Notes: a model not told the origin generated them from the letters alone. A DNA stretch of 64,000 bases from Micromonospora cremea (GCF_900143515.1 NZ_FSQT01000002.1:3845501-3909500), one strand, 5' to 3'. Positions 8,365 through 17,301 are shown, counted from the stretch's first letter. Numbers and translations: made by a program.

Positions 8365-8529
8365 TGATCATGACGTTGTTGCCCCGACACGCGGTCCTCG
8401 TCGATCTAGGGCATACCGTCGTTGCTGGAGATCCACTCGCGACGATATGCCCTAGATCAGCGGGGAAGGCGGCGCGCGGCGCGCGGCGGGCGGGTGGGCG
8501 CCGCTGCGGCGGCAGCAACTTCATGATCG
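8365..8529. repeat. Nested long palindrome (GATCA family copy with inserted palindrome)
   Basis: Outer arms 8365-8383 (TGATCATGACGTTGTTGCC) and 8511-8529 pair with about three mismatches. They enclose a separate palindrome, arms 8403-8421 and 8440-8458 (GATCTAGGGCATACCGTCG type), with one mismatch in 19. The element fills the gap between the convergent SpoOM-type and dtd genes and could end transcription in both directions. Confidence 0.75.
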
Positions 8530-8554
8530 ACCGGGTGGAGCGGGGGCCGGCCCG

Positions 8555-8977
8555 TTACAGGTCTAGCAGGATCGTGCGGGGGCCGATGTTGACGCTCTCG
8601 ACGAGCATGTGGGCGCGGAAGCGGCCGGTCTCCACCTTGGCGCCGCGCTCACGCAGCGCCTCGACGACCGCCGAGACCAGCGGCTCGGCCACCTCGGCCG
8701 GAGCGGCCGCCGTCCAGCTCGGACGGCGGCCCTTGCGGGCGTCGCCGTAGAGGGTGAACTGGCTGACCACCAGGACCGGCGCACCGGTGTCGGCCGCGGA
8801 CCGCTCGTCATCGAGGATCCGCAGCTCGTGCACCTTGCGGGCCATCGTCCGGGCGGTCTCCGCCGTGTCGGTGTGGGTCACCCCGAGCAGCACCAGCAAC
8901 CCGTCGTCGATCGCGCCGACCACCGCGCCGTCGACCGTCACGCTGGCCCGGCCGACCGTCTGCACCACCGCCCGCAT
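8555..8977 (-). CDS. dtd: D-aminoacyl-tRNA deacylase
   Basis: A 140-residue protein of the normal Dtd length. It hydrolyses D-amino acids (and Gly mischarged on tRNA-Ala) from tRNA, working as a dimer. The two signature motifs are present: SQFTLY near residue 75 and NIGPRT at 130-135 (family Gly-cisPro motif). The start ATG shares one base with the stop of the upstream methyltransferase (TGATG), so the two genes are cotranscribed and likely coupled. Confident call. Confidence 0.95.
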   Translation of the reverse strand: MRAVVQTVGRASVTVDGAVVGAIDDGLLVLLGVTHTDTAETARTMARKVHELRILDDERSAADTGAPVLVVSQFTLYGDARKGRRPSWTAAAPAEVAEPLVSAVVEALRERGAKVETGRFRAHMLVESVNIGPRTILLDL

Positions 8978-10461
8978 CAGCCGGTCACCGGCTCAATGAA
9001 GCCCCGCTCCACCAGGTGCGCGACGATCGGCCCGGCCGCCTCGGCCAGCTCGTCCGTCTCGGCCTCGTGCGCGGCAGCCAACAGGGCGAGCTGGTCACGG
9101 AGCGGCAGCCGGCCGTCGGCCCCGCCCACCAGCGCCAGCACCAGCGGGTCGACATCCTCAGTCCACCGCAGGCCGTGCGGCATCGCGAGGACCTGCCGGT
9201 CCACCGCCCAGCCCTCGTCGCCCATGGTGGCCTCCTGGCGCAGTTGGAGGCCGTCGGCGGCCCGGTAGCGCTCGGCGAGCAACGCCTCGGTGTCGCGTAC
9301 CCGCAGGAAGTCCTGACGGTCGAACCAGGCGGCCACCTGGTCGCCCAGCGGCGGCTGCACCCGCTGGCGCAGCTCCTCCACCCGGACCACCGGATCGACG
9401 TGCCCGCTGCGGCGCAGCGACACGATGCCGAAGCCGATCGCCTCGACCTTGTGCGCGTCGAACCAGTCCAGCCAGGCGGCCATCCGCTCCGGGTCGGCGC
9501 TCTCGCCGACGTCGGTGAGCCACAGGTTGACGTACGCCATGGGGTCGGCCACCTCGCGCTGGATGACCCAGGCGTCCAGGCCGGTACCGGCGAACCAGCC
9601 GGCCACGCGCTCGTCCCACTCCTCACCGGCGACGTGCACCCAGTTCGCCAGGTACTGCATGGTGCCGCCCTCGGTGAGCAGGCCGGGGGCGGCGGCGGCC
9701 AGTTCGGCGCCGATCGCGTCACCCACCCGGCCGGAGTCGCGGTAGACGTGCGTGGTGGTGCCCGGGCCGACCACGAACGGCGGGTTGCTCACCACCAGGT
9801 CGAAGCGGCGGCCGGCCACCGGCGCGACCATGTCGCCGCGCAGCAACTCCCAGTCCTGCCCGTTGAGGGCGGCGGTCGTCGCGGCGAAGCGCAGGGCCCG
9901 CTCCGAGAGGTCCGTGGCGGTCACCGAGCCGGCGTGGGTGGCCAGGTGCAGGGCCTGGACACCGGAGCCGGTGCCGAGATCCAGTGCGGTGCCGACCGGC
10001 CGGCGGACGGTCGCGCCGATCAGGGTCTGGGTGGCCCCGCCGATGCCGAGCACGTGCTCGGAGTGCAGCGGTCGGCCCGGCCGGGCGCTGGCCGGCACGT
10101 CGGCGAGCACCCACCAGTCGTCGCCGTACGGCTCCAGGTCGACGCCGGCGCGCAGGCCGTCGCCGTGCCGCTCGACCAGCCCACCGGCCACCGCCTCCGC
10201 CACACTCAGCGGCGCCAGCGCGGCGGCCACGGTCGCCTCCGACTCGGTCTGGTCGCAGATGAACACCCGGATCAGGGTGCTGAGCGGGTCGCGCTCCTCG
10301 GTGGCCCGCAGCGCGGCCCGGTAGTCGTTGCGCGCGACCCCGCCGGTGGCCTGCGAGCCGAGCCGGGTCGCGATGCCGTTGCTGGTGAACCCGGCCCGGG
10401 TCAGCGCGGTGCGCAGCGCGTCGACGCCGGCGGGGGAGAGCAGCATGTCGTGTTCGTCCAC
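8977..10461 (-). CDS. SAM-dependent methyltransferase of the HemK/PrmC-like superfamily
   Basis: A 494-residue protein. The central Rossmann domain has the SAM motif DLGTGSG at 161-167 and the amino-group methyltransferase signature SNPPF at 225-229, typical of enzymes that methylate a planar nitrogen (glutamine or nucleobase). N-terminal (1-150) and C-terminal (330-494) extensions are conserved only in actinobacterial relatives as far as I recall, and the substrate is unknown. It is coupled to dtd through a TGATG overlap. The NPPF motif suggests a protein-Gln, rRNA or tRNA base target, consistent with a translation-linked partner. Start M1 or M6 cannot be separated. Confidence 0.8.
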   Translation of the reverse strand: MDEHDMLLSPAGVDALRTALTRAGFTSNGIATRLGSQATGGVARNDYRAALRATEERDPLSTLIRVFICDQTESEATVAAALAPLSVAEAVAGGLVERHGDGLRAGVDLEPYGDDWWVLADVPASARPGRPLHSEHVLGIGGATQTLIGATVRRPVGTALDLGTGSGVQALHLATHAGSVTATDLSERALRFAATTAALNGQDWELLRGDMVAPVAGRRFDLVVSNPPFVVGPGTTTHVYRDSGRVGDAIGAELAAAAPGLLTEGGTMQYLANWVHVAGEEWDERVAGWFAGTGLDAWVIQREVADPMAYVNLWLTDVGESADPERMAAWLDWFDAHKVEAIGFGIVSLRRSGHVDPVVRVEELRQRVQPPLGDQVAAWFDRQDFLRVRDTEALLAERYRAADGLQLRQEATMGDEGWAVDRQVLAMPHGLRWTEDVDPLVLALVGGADGRLPLRDQLALLAAAHEAETDELAEAAGPIVAHLVERGFIEPVTG

Positions 10462-10553
10462 GCCGCCATCCTGCCCCCCGCGGTGCCTCCGGTCGGCGCC
10501 ACCCGCCGGGTCGACTCCGGAGCGTCGGTGTTCACCCCGGGTCGGCGGCGGGG

Positions 10554-10559
10554 CAGGAT
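10554..10559 (+). promoter_or_regulatory. Putative -10 element (CAGGAT), leaderless
   Basis: CAGGAT ends 6 nt before the ATG at 10566 and no RBS is present, so the HhH-GPD gene probably starts with a leaderless transcript. Confidence 0.4.
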
Positions 10560-10565
10560 GGGCAC

Positions 10566-11147
10566 ATGACGCTCGTCCTGCCCATCGACCCCGAGGCCAA
10601 CCGACTGCTGGAGCGCAGCCCGCTGGCCCGGCTCCTCGGCATGGTTCTTGATCAACAAGTGCCGATGGAGAAGGCCTTCTCCTCGCCGTACGTGCTGGCG
10701 CAGCGGCTCGGCCACGAGCCGGACGCGGCGGAGCTGGCCGGGTACGACCCGGAGGCCCTGATCGCGCTCTTCGCCACCCCGCCCGCCCTGCACCGGTTCC
10801 CGAAGGCGATGGCGGCCCGGGTGCAGGAGGTGTGCCAGGTCCTGGTGGACCGCTACGACGGCGACGCCGCCCGCCTCTGGTCCGACGTCGCCGACGGGCC
10901 GGAACTGTTCCGCCGGGTCGCCGAGCTGCCCGGCTTCGGCAAGCAGAAGGCGCAGATCTTCGTGGCCCTGCTCGGCAAGCGGTTCGGGGTGACCCCGCAG
11001 GACTGGCGGGAGGCGGCCGGCGACTACGGCGACCCCGGCGCGTACCGGTCGGTGGCCGACGTGACCGACGCGGACTCGCTGCGTCGGGTGCGGGACTACA
11101 AGCAGCAGATGAAGGCGGCCGCGAAGGCGAAGACCGCCGGCGGCTGA
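10566..11147 (+). CDS. HhH-GPD-type base-excision repair protein
   Basis: A 193-residue protein with a helix-hairpin-helix of the GPD superfamily, LPGFGKQKA at 121-129, and the LDQQVPMEKAF segment near 29 that resembles the QQ-containing entry helix of this fold. It is shorter than MutY/Nth and has no Fe-S Cys cluster. The expected activity is DNA N-glycosylase or damage binding; the catalytic Asp is not certain from sequence alone. It stands alone, divergent from the methyltransferase gene, and faces the toxin-antitoxin pair. Confidence 0.8.
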   Translation: MTLVLPIDPEANRLLERSPLARLLGMVLDQQVPMEKAFSSPYVLAQRLGHEPDAAELAGYDPEALIALFATPPALHRFPKAMAARVQEVCQVLVDRYDGDAARLWSDVADGPELFRRVAELPGFGKQKAQIFVALLGKRFGVTPQDWREAAGDYGDPGAYRSVADVTDADSLRRVRDYKQQMKAAAKAKTAGG

Positions 11148-11164
11148 CCCGACCGGGCGGTCGC

Positions 11165-11482
11165 TCAGGCGGCGGTCGGGTGGGCCAGCGAGGCCAGCGC
11201 GCGCCGCACGTCGGCGAGCGAGACGGTGGCCGAGTCGTCCAGGTCGGCCAGGCCCGCCTCGATCCACTGCCGCATCAGCGTGGTGACCCCGATGCCGCGG
11301 GCGTCGGCGGCGGCCCGCACCCGCTCGTAGGTCTCCAGCGGCAGCCGGACCGACCGGCTCACCATCGGCACGTCGGTGTCGGGGGTGGGCAGGTCCACCG
11401 CCGGGCTCTCGTCGATTAGCTCGGCGATCCGGTCGTCGCCGCTGTGGAACTGCTTGGTCGCGTCGTTACGGTGCATCGTCAC
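11165..11482 (-). CDS. Ribbon-helix-helix antitoxin, BrnA/CopG-like
   Basis: A 105-residue protein. Residues about 40-80 (MVSRSVRLPLETYERVRAAADARG..TTLMRQWIEAGL) form a CopG-type ribbon-helix-helix DNA-binding motif; the N-terminal 38 residues are acidic and probably wrap the toxin. It follows the BrnT-like toxin gene by 7 bp on the same strand, the toxin-first order of brnTA operons. RHH antitoxins of this kind neutralise the toxin and repress the operon. Family assignment rests on fold and context, not a close match. Confidence 0.65.
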   Translation of the reverse strand: MTMHRNDATKQFHSGDDRIAELIDESPAVDLPTPDTDVPMVSRSVRLPLETYERVRAAADARGIGVTTLMRQWIEAGLADLDDSATVSLADVRRALASLAHPTAA

Positions 11483-11489
11483 GGCCTCC

Positions 11490-11777
11490 TCATCGGCGCG
11501 ATCTCCGCACGGCCTCGTCGTAGCGCTTGGACTCGACGTCGCTCAGCTCGCGAGCGGAGAGGATGTCCCAGTCGTTGTCGGTGCCGTCGGCCTCGGCGAG
11601 CAGCACCGCCAGTCGGCGGCCCCGCCGGGCGGCGGCGTAGACCACCATCACGTCGTCGCCCAGGTGGCGGATCACCCGTCGGGCGCTGTGCAGCGCCTCC
11701 CAGACTTCCCCGGGCGTGACGTCGTAGACCCTCAGGTTGGCCAACGCCTCGTCGGTGAAGCTGAACCTGCTGCCCAC
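11490..11777 (-). CDS. BrnT-like RNase toxin (RelE/BrnT fold)
   Basis: A 95-residue basic protein. The order of elements (RFSFTDEALANLRVYDVTPGEVWEAL, then VIRHLGDDVMVVYAAARRGRRLAVLLAE, then WDILSARELSDVESKRYDEA) parallels BrnT, where the last strand and helix read I-I-S-A-R followed by a charged E-R-Y helix. BrnT toxins are ribosome-independent RNases. The toxin gene comes first, as in brnTA, and the pair is translationally close (7 bp). Activity is inferred; it could be a degenerate or re-purposed member. Confidence 0.6.
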   Translation of the reverse strand: MGSRFSFTDEALANLRVYDVTPGEVWEALHSARRVIRHLGDDVMVVYAAARRGRRLAVLLAEADGTDNDWDILSARELSDVESKRYDEAVRRSRR

Positions 11778-11811
11778 ATCGCGGAGCGTACCACGCGCGT
11801 AACACGCACCG

Positions 11812-11861
11812 GGATGAGTCGAATTTCGCTGATCACGGCTTCACGGTGACAGGATGAGTCG
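11812..11861. repeat. Direct repeat GGATGAGTCG x2 in divergent promoter region
   Basis: GGATGAGTCG occurs at 11812-11821 and 11852-11861, 40 bp apart, each followed by an AAT-containing stretch. It lies between the toxin start and the DUF3099 gene. It may be a binding site spaced near four helical turns, or two start-site-proximal elements. Confidence 0.4.
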
Positions 11862-11881
11862 TAATCCCCTCGAGGAGGTTC

Positions 11882-12241
11882 ATGGTGAAGCATCAGGCGT
11901 ACCAGCCGATTCTGATCACCGACGCCTCGCGCAGCCAGAACGATCAGCTCACCAGCCGTCAGCGCCGCTATGTCCTGATGATGGGCATCCGGGTGGCGTG
12001 CATCATTCTCGGCGCGATCCTGGTCGGCGCGAACGCCCCACTGCTCTGGCTCTGGCTGCCGCTGTGCGCCCTGGGCATGGTGCTCATCCCGTGGCTGGCC
12101 GTGCTGCTGGCCAACGACCGGCCGCCGAAGGAGCAGCACCGGCTGGCCAACCGGTTCCACCCCCGCCAGCTGGACGACACCCCGCCGATGAGCCTCACCG
12201 CCGAGGAACGTCCGCACAAGGTCATCGACGCCGAACCCTGA
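11882..12241 (+). CDS. DUF3099 membrane protein
   Basis: A 119-residue protein with the DUF3099 opening (LITDASRSQNDQLTSRQRRYVLMMGIR) followed by two adjacent membrane helices at about 32-52 and 56-78, and a charged cytoplasmic tail. Function is unknown; the family is restricted to actinobacteria. A clear RBS (GAGGAGG) precedes the ATG by a few bases. It is convergent with psuK. Confidence 0.85.
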   Translation: MVKHQAYQPILITDASRSQNDQLTSRQRRYVLMMGIRVACIILGAILVGANAPLLWLWLPLCALGMVLIPWLAVLLANDRPPKEQHRLANRFHPRQLDDTPPMSLTAEERPHKVIDAEP

Positions 12242-12268
12242 CCCGCGTGCGGGCCAGGGTCCGACAGC

Positions 12269-13168
12269 TCACGGCTGTGGCCGGGCGCCGGCGGTGGAGA
12301 CGGCCAGGGCCCCCAGGTCGGTGGCGCGGTTCAGCGCCGCCGTCGGGGCGGCGCCGGCGAGCCAGGCGGTGAGCAGACCGGCCGCGAAGGCGTCGCCCGC
12401 CCCGGTGACGTCCACCACCGCCACCCGCCGGGCCGGAGCCACGCAGACCGCCGCCGTGCGATCCACCCAGACCGCGCCGGCCGCGCCGCGCTTGACCACC
12501 ACCCGCCGGGCCGTCGCCGACAGCGCCCGCCCCTGCGCCGCCGGGTCCAGCCCGCCGGCCAGCACCGTCGCCTCGTCCGCGTTGACCAGCAGCAGGTCGA
12601 CGTCGCGTACCCAGCCCAGGAAGGCCGCCGCGCCGACCCGCCGCAGCGGCGCCGCGGAGGCCGCGTCGACGCTGGTGGTGAGCCCGCGCTCGCGGGCGGC
12701 CGCCAGCGCCCGCAGCCCGGCGCCGCGCGACGCGGCGTCCAACAGGGTGTACGCGGACAGGTGCAGATGCCCGGCGTCGGGCACCGCCGCGAGGGCCCGC
12801 TCGACGTGCTCGGCACTGAGCCGCAGGTTCGCGCCCCGCTGGCTGACCATGGTGCGCTCGCCGTCGGTGGCCAGCACGATCACCGTGCCGGTCGGGATGC
12901 CCTCGATCCGGTCGACCTTGCAGTCGACACCCGCACGGTCGAGTTCGGCCGTCCGGTCCCGCCCCGCGTCGTCGTCGCCGACCGCGCCGACGAGCGTGAC
13001 GTCCACCCCCTGCGCGGCGATCCAGGCGGCGGTGTTGGCCGCCTGCCCGCCGCCGCCGAGGCTGATGTCGGCCGCGGTGTCCGAACCCGCCGCGAGCGGC
13101 CCGGACAGCACCGCGACCACATCGGTGATCACGTCCCCGACGACGACAACCCGGGCCGGTCGGGTCAT
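12269..13168 (-). CDS. psuK: PfkB-family sugar kinase, probable pseudouridine kinase
   Basis: A 299-residue ribokinase-fold enzyme. The N-terminal [12 protein letters not shown] substrate-binding motif and the C-terminal [14 protein letters not shown] signature with the catalytic Asp are present. Because its start overlaps the stop of psuG by four bases (ATGA), the substrate is most likely pseudouridine, giving pseudouridine 5'-phosphate for PsuG. In some species the two activities are fused. Another nucleoside or sugar remains possible on sequence alone. Confidence 0.85.
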   Translation of the reverse strand: MTRPARVVVVGDVITDVVAVLSGPLAAGSDTAADISLGGGGQAANTAAWIAAQGVDVTLVGAVGDDDAGRDRTAELDRAGVDCKVDRIEGIPTGTVIVLATDGERTMVSQRGANLRLSAEHVERALAAVPDAGHLHLSAYTLLDAASRGAGLRALAAARERGLTTSVDAASAAPLRRVGAAAFLGWVRDVDLLLVNADEATVLAGGLDPAAQGRALSATARRVVVKRGAAGAVWVDRTAAVCVAPARRVAVVDVTGAGDAFAAGLLTAWLAGAAPTAALNRATDLGALAVSTAGARPQP

Positions 13169-14097
13169 GCCGGGAAGGCGGTGGCGCGGGCGGCGGCGAC
13201 CGCGATCCGCGCGGCCAGGTCGGCGTTGCGCAGGATGATCCGGACGTTCACCGCCAGGCTCGCGCCCTCGGTGGCCGAGTGGAAGTGCGCCAGCAGGTAG
13301 GGGGTGACGGCCTTGCCGGTCACCCCGTCCCGCTCCAGCAGGGCCAGACCCTCGGCGAGGGTCCGGTCGTGCAGCTCCGGGTCGAGCTGCTCGTTGACCG
13401 GCAGCGGGTTGGCGATGATCAGGCCGCCGGCATGCACGGCGTGCCCGTCACGGGCCGCGAGCACGGCGGCGACCTGCTCCGCCGAGTCGACCGACCAGTC
13501 CAGGTCGAAGCCGCTGTCGGTGAGGTAGAAGCCGGGGAACCGGCGGGTGCGGTAACCGACCACGGCGACCCCGAGGGTCTCCAGCCGCTCCAGCGTCGCG
13601 CCCACGTCGAGGATCGACTTGACCCCGGCGCAGACCACGGCGATCGGGGTCCGGGCCAGTGTGATCAGGTCCGCCGACTCGTCGAAGGTGTGCGCCGCCT
13701 CCCGGTGCACCCCACCGAGCCCTCCGGTCGCGAACACCCCGATCCCGGCCGCGGCGGCCACCGCACTGGTCGCGGCCACGGTGGTGGCGCCGTCCGCGCC
13801 GGTCGCCGCCGCCACCGCGAGGTCGCGCACGGAGAGCTTAGTCACTCCATCGACGGTGGCCAGGCGGGTCAGCTGCGCGTCGTCCAGGCCGACCACCAGC
13901 TCGCCCCCGATCATGCCGATCGTCGCCGGGACCGCTCCGGCGTCCCGGACCGTCTGCTCGATCTCCCGAGCCACCCGAAGGTTCTCCGGACGGGGCAGGC
14001 CGTGCGAGACGATGGTGCTCTCCAGGGCGACTACCGGCCAGCCGTTGCGCAGGGCGTCGGCCACCTCGGTGCCGTAGCTGATGCGAAAGTCAGTCAC
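13165..14097 (-). CDS. psuG: Pseudouridine-5'-phosphate glycosidase
   Basis: A 310-residue enzyme of the usual length. It reversibly cleaves the C-C glycosidic bond of pseudouridine 5'-phosphate to uracil and ribose 5-phosphate. Family landmarks are [17 protein letters not shown] near the N-terminus (with the catalytic Glu), [14 protein letters not shown] [13 protein letters not shown], and [20 protein letters not shown] with the catalytic Lys. It is first in a two-gene operon with psuK, together a salvage route for modified RNA nucleosides. Confidence 0.94.
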   Translation of the reverse strand: MTDFRISYGTEVADALRNGWPVVALESTIVSHGLPRPENLRVAREIEQTVRDAGAVPATIGMIGGELVVGLDDAQLTRLATVDGVTKLSVRDLAVAAATGADGATTVAATSAVAAAAGIGVFATGGLGGVHREAAHTFDESADLITLARTPIAVVCAGVKSILDVGATLERLETLGVAVVGYRTRRFPGFYLTDSGFDLDWSVDSAEQVAAVLAARDGHAVHAGGLIIANPLPVNEQLDPELHDRTLAEGLALLERDGVTGKAVTPYLLAHFHSATEGASLAVNVRIILRNADLAARIAVAAARATAFPA

Positions 14098-14187
14098 GGG
14101 GGGCCACGGTACGGGGTCGGGCCCTGGCCGGCCTCAAGTGGACCCGGCCGTGATGACCTGCCAAACTTGACGGTTGGAGGTGCAGAC

Positions 14188-14406
14188 GTGAGCACAGAGG
14201 TTCTCGAGCGTCCGGAGCTGAAGGACGCCGATACCGGTCCGGAGATGTTCCACTACGTCCGCAAGGAGAAGATCGCCGAAAGTGCCGTCATGGGCACTTT
14301 CGTCGTCGCGCTCTGCGGGGAGACCTTCCCGGTCACCAAGGCGGCCAAGCCGGGTTCGCCGGTCTGCCCCAAGTGCAAGGAGATCTACGACTCGTACCGC
14401 GAGTGA
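14188..14406 (+). CDS. DUF3039 zinc-ribbon-like protein
   Basis: A 72-residue protein. The conserved middle HYVRKEKIAESAVMGTFVVALCGE and the C-terminal VCPKCKEIY give a Cys plus CxxC arrangement likely to bind zinc. Function unknown; the family is widespread in actinobacteria. The GTG at 14188 has GGAGG 7 nt upstream, which fixes the start; the longer open frame upstream is psuG antisense. Confidence 0.85.
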   Translation: MSTEVLERPELKDADTGPEMFHYVRKEKIAESAVMGTFVVALCGETFPVTKAAKPGSPVCPKCKEIYDSYRE

Positions 14407-14434
14407 ACCGCGGCCGGTGTCCCGACCGGCGACG

Positions 14435-14440
14435 TAGCCT
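14435..14440 (+). promoter_or_regulatory. Putative -10 element (TAGCCT), leaderless
   Basis: TAGCCT ends 6 nt before the GTG at 14447 and no RBS lies between, so the TRIC-type gene is probably leaderless. Confidence 0.45.
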
Positions 14441-14446
14441 GCGGCG

Positions 14447-15109
14447 GTGACCACCTCAACCGCCCTGCTCTTCGCCGACCTGACCGGGGTGGCGGTCTTC
14501 GCCGCGTCCGGGGCCTCGGCTGCGGTGGCCAAGCGGCTCGACCTGTTCGGCGTCGCGTTCGTCGGCTTCGTGGCCGCCCTCGGCGGCGGAATCGTCCGGG
14601 ACCTGGTCATCGACGAGGTGCCGCCGCTGGCCTTCGCCGACTGGCGGTACGTGGCGACCGCAGCCGTCACCGCGCTCGCCGTCTTCTGGCTGCACCCGCA
14701 GTTGGCCCGGCTGCGCACCACGGTGCTGGTGCTGGACGCGGCGGGCCTCGGGCTCTTCACCGTGACCGGCACGCTCAAGGCGCTCGACGCCCGGGTGCCC
14801 GCGGTCGGCGCCTGCTTGATCGGCATGCTCACCGCGATCGGCGGTGGGCTCGGCCGTGACCTGCTGACCGCCGAGATCCCGGTGGTGCTGCGCCGGGAGA
14901 TCTACGCGGTGGCCGCGCTGGTGGGGTCGGTCGCGGTGGCGCTGCTGTACGTCACCGGGCAGACCGGGCCGGTGCCGCTCACCGCCGCCGCCGCGCTGGT
15001 CTTCGGGCTGCGCCTGATCGCCCTGCGCCGGCGCTGGTCGGCCCCGGTGGCGACGCTGCGCCCGCCGCGTACCGGCGGGGCGGATCCGCGCACCGACCGG
15101 GACTGGTGA
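14447..15109 (+). CDS. TRIC/UPF0126-family cation channel protein
   Basis: A 220-residue membrane protein with seven predicted helices built from two similar halves. Each half has the glycine signature: ALGGGIVRDLV near residue 43 and AIGGGLGRDLL near 130. Prokaryotic TRIC proteins are trimeric monovalent-cation channels. The cytoplasmic tail is short and basic. GTG start supported by a leaderless -10. Confidence 0.88.
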   Translation: MTTSTALLFADLTGVAVFAASGASAAVAKRLDLFGVAFVGFVAALGGGIVRDLVIDEVPPLAFADWRYVATAAVTALAVFWLHPQLARLRTTVLVLDAAGLGLFTVTGTLKALDARVPAVGACLIGMLTAIGGGLGRDLLTAEIPVVLRREIYAVAALVGSVAVALLYVTGQTGPVPLTAAAALVFGLRLIALRRRWSAPVATLRPPRTGGADPRTDRDW

Positions 15110-15256
15110 CGCGCGGGCCCACGCGGTGGCGGGCGCTTTCCGGTGCGCCGGGGCGGGGGTGGTGGATGTGACCAGCGTGGCGTCGCCTGGGCCGTGGGGC
15201 CCGCGCTGGTTATGCTGAGTCGGCCTTCGCGGCAGCTTCTGCGCGGAGGCGTTTTC

Positions 15257-15307
15257 ATGGGCGGCGGTACTCGTGGCCCTCGCCCGGGGTCCGCCGTCGT
15301 GCGGTAG
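15257..15307 (+). other. Possible 16-codon upstream ORF of the helicase gene
   Basis: ATG at 15257 has GGAGG about 8 nt upstream and encodes a 16-residue Gly/Arg-rich peptide ending in TAG, 14 bp before the helicase GTG. It sits downstream of a TATGCT hexamer near 15212 that could be a -10. It may be a leader ORF or chance. Confidence 0.25.
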
Positions 15308-15321
15308 GAGAGGAGCTTCGC

Positions 15322-17055
15322 GTGGCAGCCCGGACGCCGGTGCTCGAGACGTTCCCGGCACTACGTGCCTGGCAGCGCAAGGCCCTGGTGGAGTACCTGC
15401 GCCGGCGCGGCGAGGACTTCACCGCGGTCGCCACGCCCGGCGCCGGCAAGACCACCTTTGCCCTGCGGATCGCGGCCGAACTGCTCGGTGACGGCACGGT
15501 GGAGGCCGTCACGGTCGTCGCCCCGACCGAGCACCTGAAGAACCAGTGGGCCGAGGCCGCGGCCCGGGTGGGCATCCAGCTCGACGCCGCGTTCCGCAAC
15601 GCCGACGTGCACTCCGCGGCCGACTTCCACGGCGCGGTGGTCACCTACGCGCAGGTGGGGATGGCCCCGCAGGTGCACCGGCGGCGCACCATGACCCGAC
15701 GCACCCTGGTCGTCCTCGACGAGATCCACCACGCGGGCGACTCCCGGTCCTGGGGCGACGGGGTGAAGGCCGCCTTCGAGCCCGCCGTACGCCGGCTGAT
15801 GCTCACCGGGACGCCGTTCCGCTCCGACGACAACCCGATCCCATTCGTCAGCTACGAGCGCGGCGGTGACGGGCTGCTGCGCTCCCGCGCCGACTCGGTG
15901 TACGGCTACTCCGACGCGCTGCGCGACGGCGTGGTCCGGCCGGTGCTCTTCCTGGCGTACTCGGGGGAGACCCGCTGGCGGACCAACGCGGGGGAGGAGT
16001 TGGCGGCCCGGCTCGGCGAGCCGATGACCCAGGACCTGGTGGCGCAGGCATGGCGTACCGCACTGGACCCGGCCGGGGACTGGATGCCCCAGGTGCTGCG
16101 GGCCGCCGACGCCCGGCTCACCGTGCTGCGCAACGCCGGGATGGCCGACGCCGGCGGTCTGATCATCGCCACCGACCAGCAGTCCGCCCGCTCGTACGCC
16201 AAGCTGATCGAGCAGGTGACCGGCGAGAAGGCCGCCGTGGTGCTCTCCGACGACCTGGGCGCGTCCGCGCGGATCGCGACGTTCGCGGCGTCCGAGCAGC
16301 GGTGGCTGGTCGCGGTGCGAATGGTGTCCGAGGGGGTGGACATCCCGCGGCTCGCGGTGGGGGTCTATGCCACCAGCGCCAGCACCCCGCTCTACTTCGC
16401 CCAGGCGATCGGCCGGTTCGTCCGGGCCCGCCGGCCCGGGGAGACCGCGTCGGTCTTCCTGCCCAGCGTGCCGCATTTGCTCGGGCTGGCCAGCGAGATG
16501 GAGACCGAGCGGGACCACGTGCTCGGCAAGCCCAAGGAATCCGATGGTTTCGACGACGACCTGCTGGAGCGGGCGCAGCGCGACGATCAGGCCAGCGGTG
16601 AGCTGGAGAAGCGGTTCGCCGCGCTCTCGGCCACCGCCGAGCTGGATCAGGTGATCTTCGACGGCGCGTCGTTCGGCACCGCGGCCCAGGCGGGCACTCC
16701 CGAGGAGGAGGAGTACCTCGGCCTGCCGGGCCTGCTCACCGCCGACCAGGTCTCCCTGCTGCTGACGAAGCGGCAGGCCGAGCAGCTCGCCGCCCAGCGT
16801 CGCCGTACCGCCGAGCGGGCCGCTCAGCCGGCCGGTGCGCCTGTCGCGGCGCCGCCGGCACCGATGAGTGCCGCCCAGCGCCGAGTGGCGCTCAGGCGGC
16901 AGCTGAACGCTCTGGTGGCCGCTCGGCACCACCGCACCGGCCAGCCCCACGGCAAGATCCATGCCGAGCTGCGCCGGCTCTGCGGCGGCCCGCCGAGCGC
17001 CCAGGCCACCATCGAGCAGCTTGAGGAACGCATCGCCACCGTGCAGACCCTCTGA
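15322..17055 (+). CDS. DEAD/DEAH-box (SF2) helicase
   Basis: A 577-residue superfamily 2 helicase. Walker A is TPGAGKT at 38-44, Walker B is DEIH at 133-136, motif III is LTGTPFR near 160, motif V/VI region includes VSEGVDIPRL and QAIGRFVRARR. It resembles type III restriction Res-subunit/RecQ-like helicases that act without a partner in many actinobacteria. The last 150 residues are Ala/Gln/Arg-rich with no known domain. The GTG start has GGAGAGGAG upstream. Substrate (DNA or RNA) is not evident. No methylase or nuclease gene is adjacent, so restriction is unlikely. Confidence 0.85.
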   Translation: MAARTPVLETFPALRAWQRKALVEYLRRRGEDFTAVATPGAGKTTFALRIAAELLGDGTVEAVTVVAPTEHLKNQWAEAAARVGIQLDAAFRNADVHSAADFHGAVVTYAQVGMAPQVHRRRTMTRRTLVVLDEIHHAGDSRSWGDGVKAAFEPAVRRLMLTGTPFRSDDNPIPFVSYERGGDGLLRSRADSVYGYSDALRDGVVRPVLFLAYSGETRWRTNAGEELAARLGEPMTQDLVAQAWRTALDPAGDWMPQVLRAADARLTVLRNAGMADAGGLIIATDQQSARSYAKLIEQVTGEKAAVVLSDDLGASARIATFAASEQRWLVAVRMVSEGVDIPRLAVGVYATSASTPLYFAQAIGRFVRARRPGETASVFLPSVPHLLGLASEMETERDHVLGKPKESDGFDDDLLERAQRDDQASGELEKRFAALSATAELDQVIFDGASFGTAAQAGTPEEEEYLGLPGLLTADQVSLLLTKRQAEQLAAQRRRTAERAAQPAGAPVAAPPAPMSAAQRRVALRRQLNALVAARHHRTGQPHGKIHAELRRLCGGPPSAQATIEQLEERIATVQTL

Positions 17056-17081
17056 CCGACCGAGTCGATCAAGCGCTGCCC

Positions 17082-17159
17082 CTGATCAACTCGATGTCGC
17101 TGAGATGGGGGCATCCCGTCTCGGAGACACCCCCACATCGGCGACATGAAGTGGATCAG
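17082..17159. repeat. Long imperfect palindrome (GATCA family) after the helicase gene
   Basis: Left arm 17082-17111 (starts CTGATCAACTCGATGTCGC) and right arm 17130-17159 pair over about 24 of 30 positions, with an 18-nt centre. It resembles the elements at 8365, 34182, 52790 and 54660 and may end transcription of the helicase gene. Confidence 0.65.
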
Positions 17160-17246
17160 GCCCCATAACCGCAGGCCACCCACCGCATCCGTCCGATCCT
17201 GCGCTGAACCTTGGGCGGGGCGGGTTGTGGGTGTCGGGTAGCGAAA

Positions 17247-17285
17247 AGCCGGCCGGAGGCACCCACGGGGTGCCTCCGGCCGGCT
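17247..17285 (-). terminator. Strong intrinsic terminator of the DUF7455 gene
   Basis: A perfect 18-bp stem (17247-17264 with 17268-17285) with a 3-nt loop. On the minus strand it is followed by TTTTC, giving a classical rho-independent terminator 17 bp after the DUF7455 stop. Confidence 0.85.
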
Positions 17286-17301
17286 ATGTCGGTTTGCGGA
17301 T

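Noticed and set aside
15322..17055. Type III restriction system
   Set aside because: Only the helicase is present, without methylase or nuclease domain nearby.
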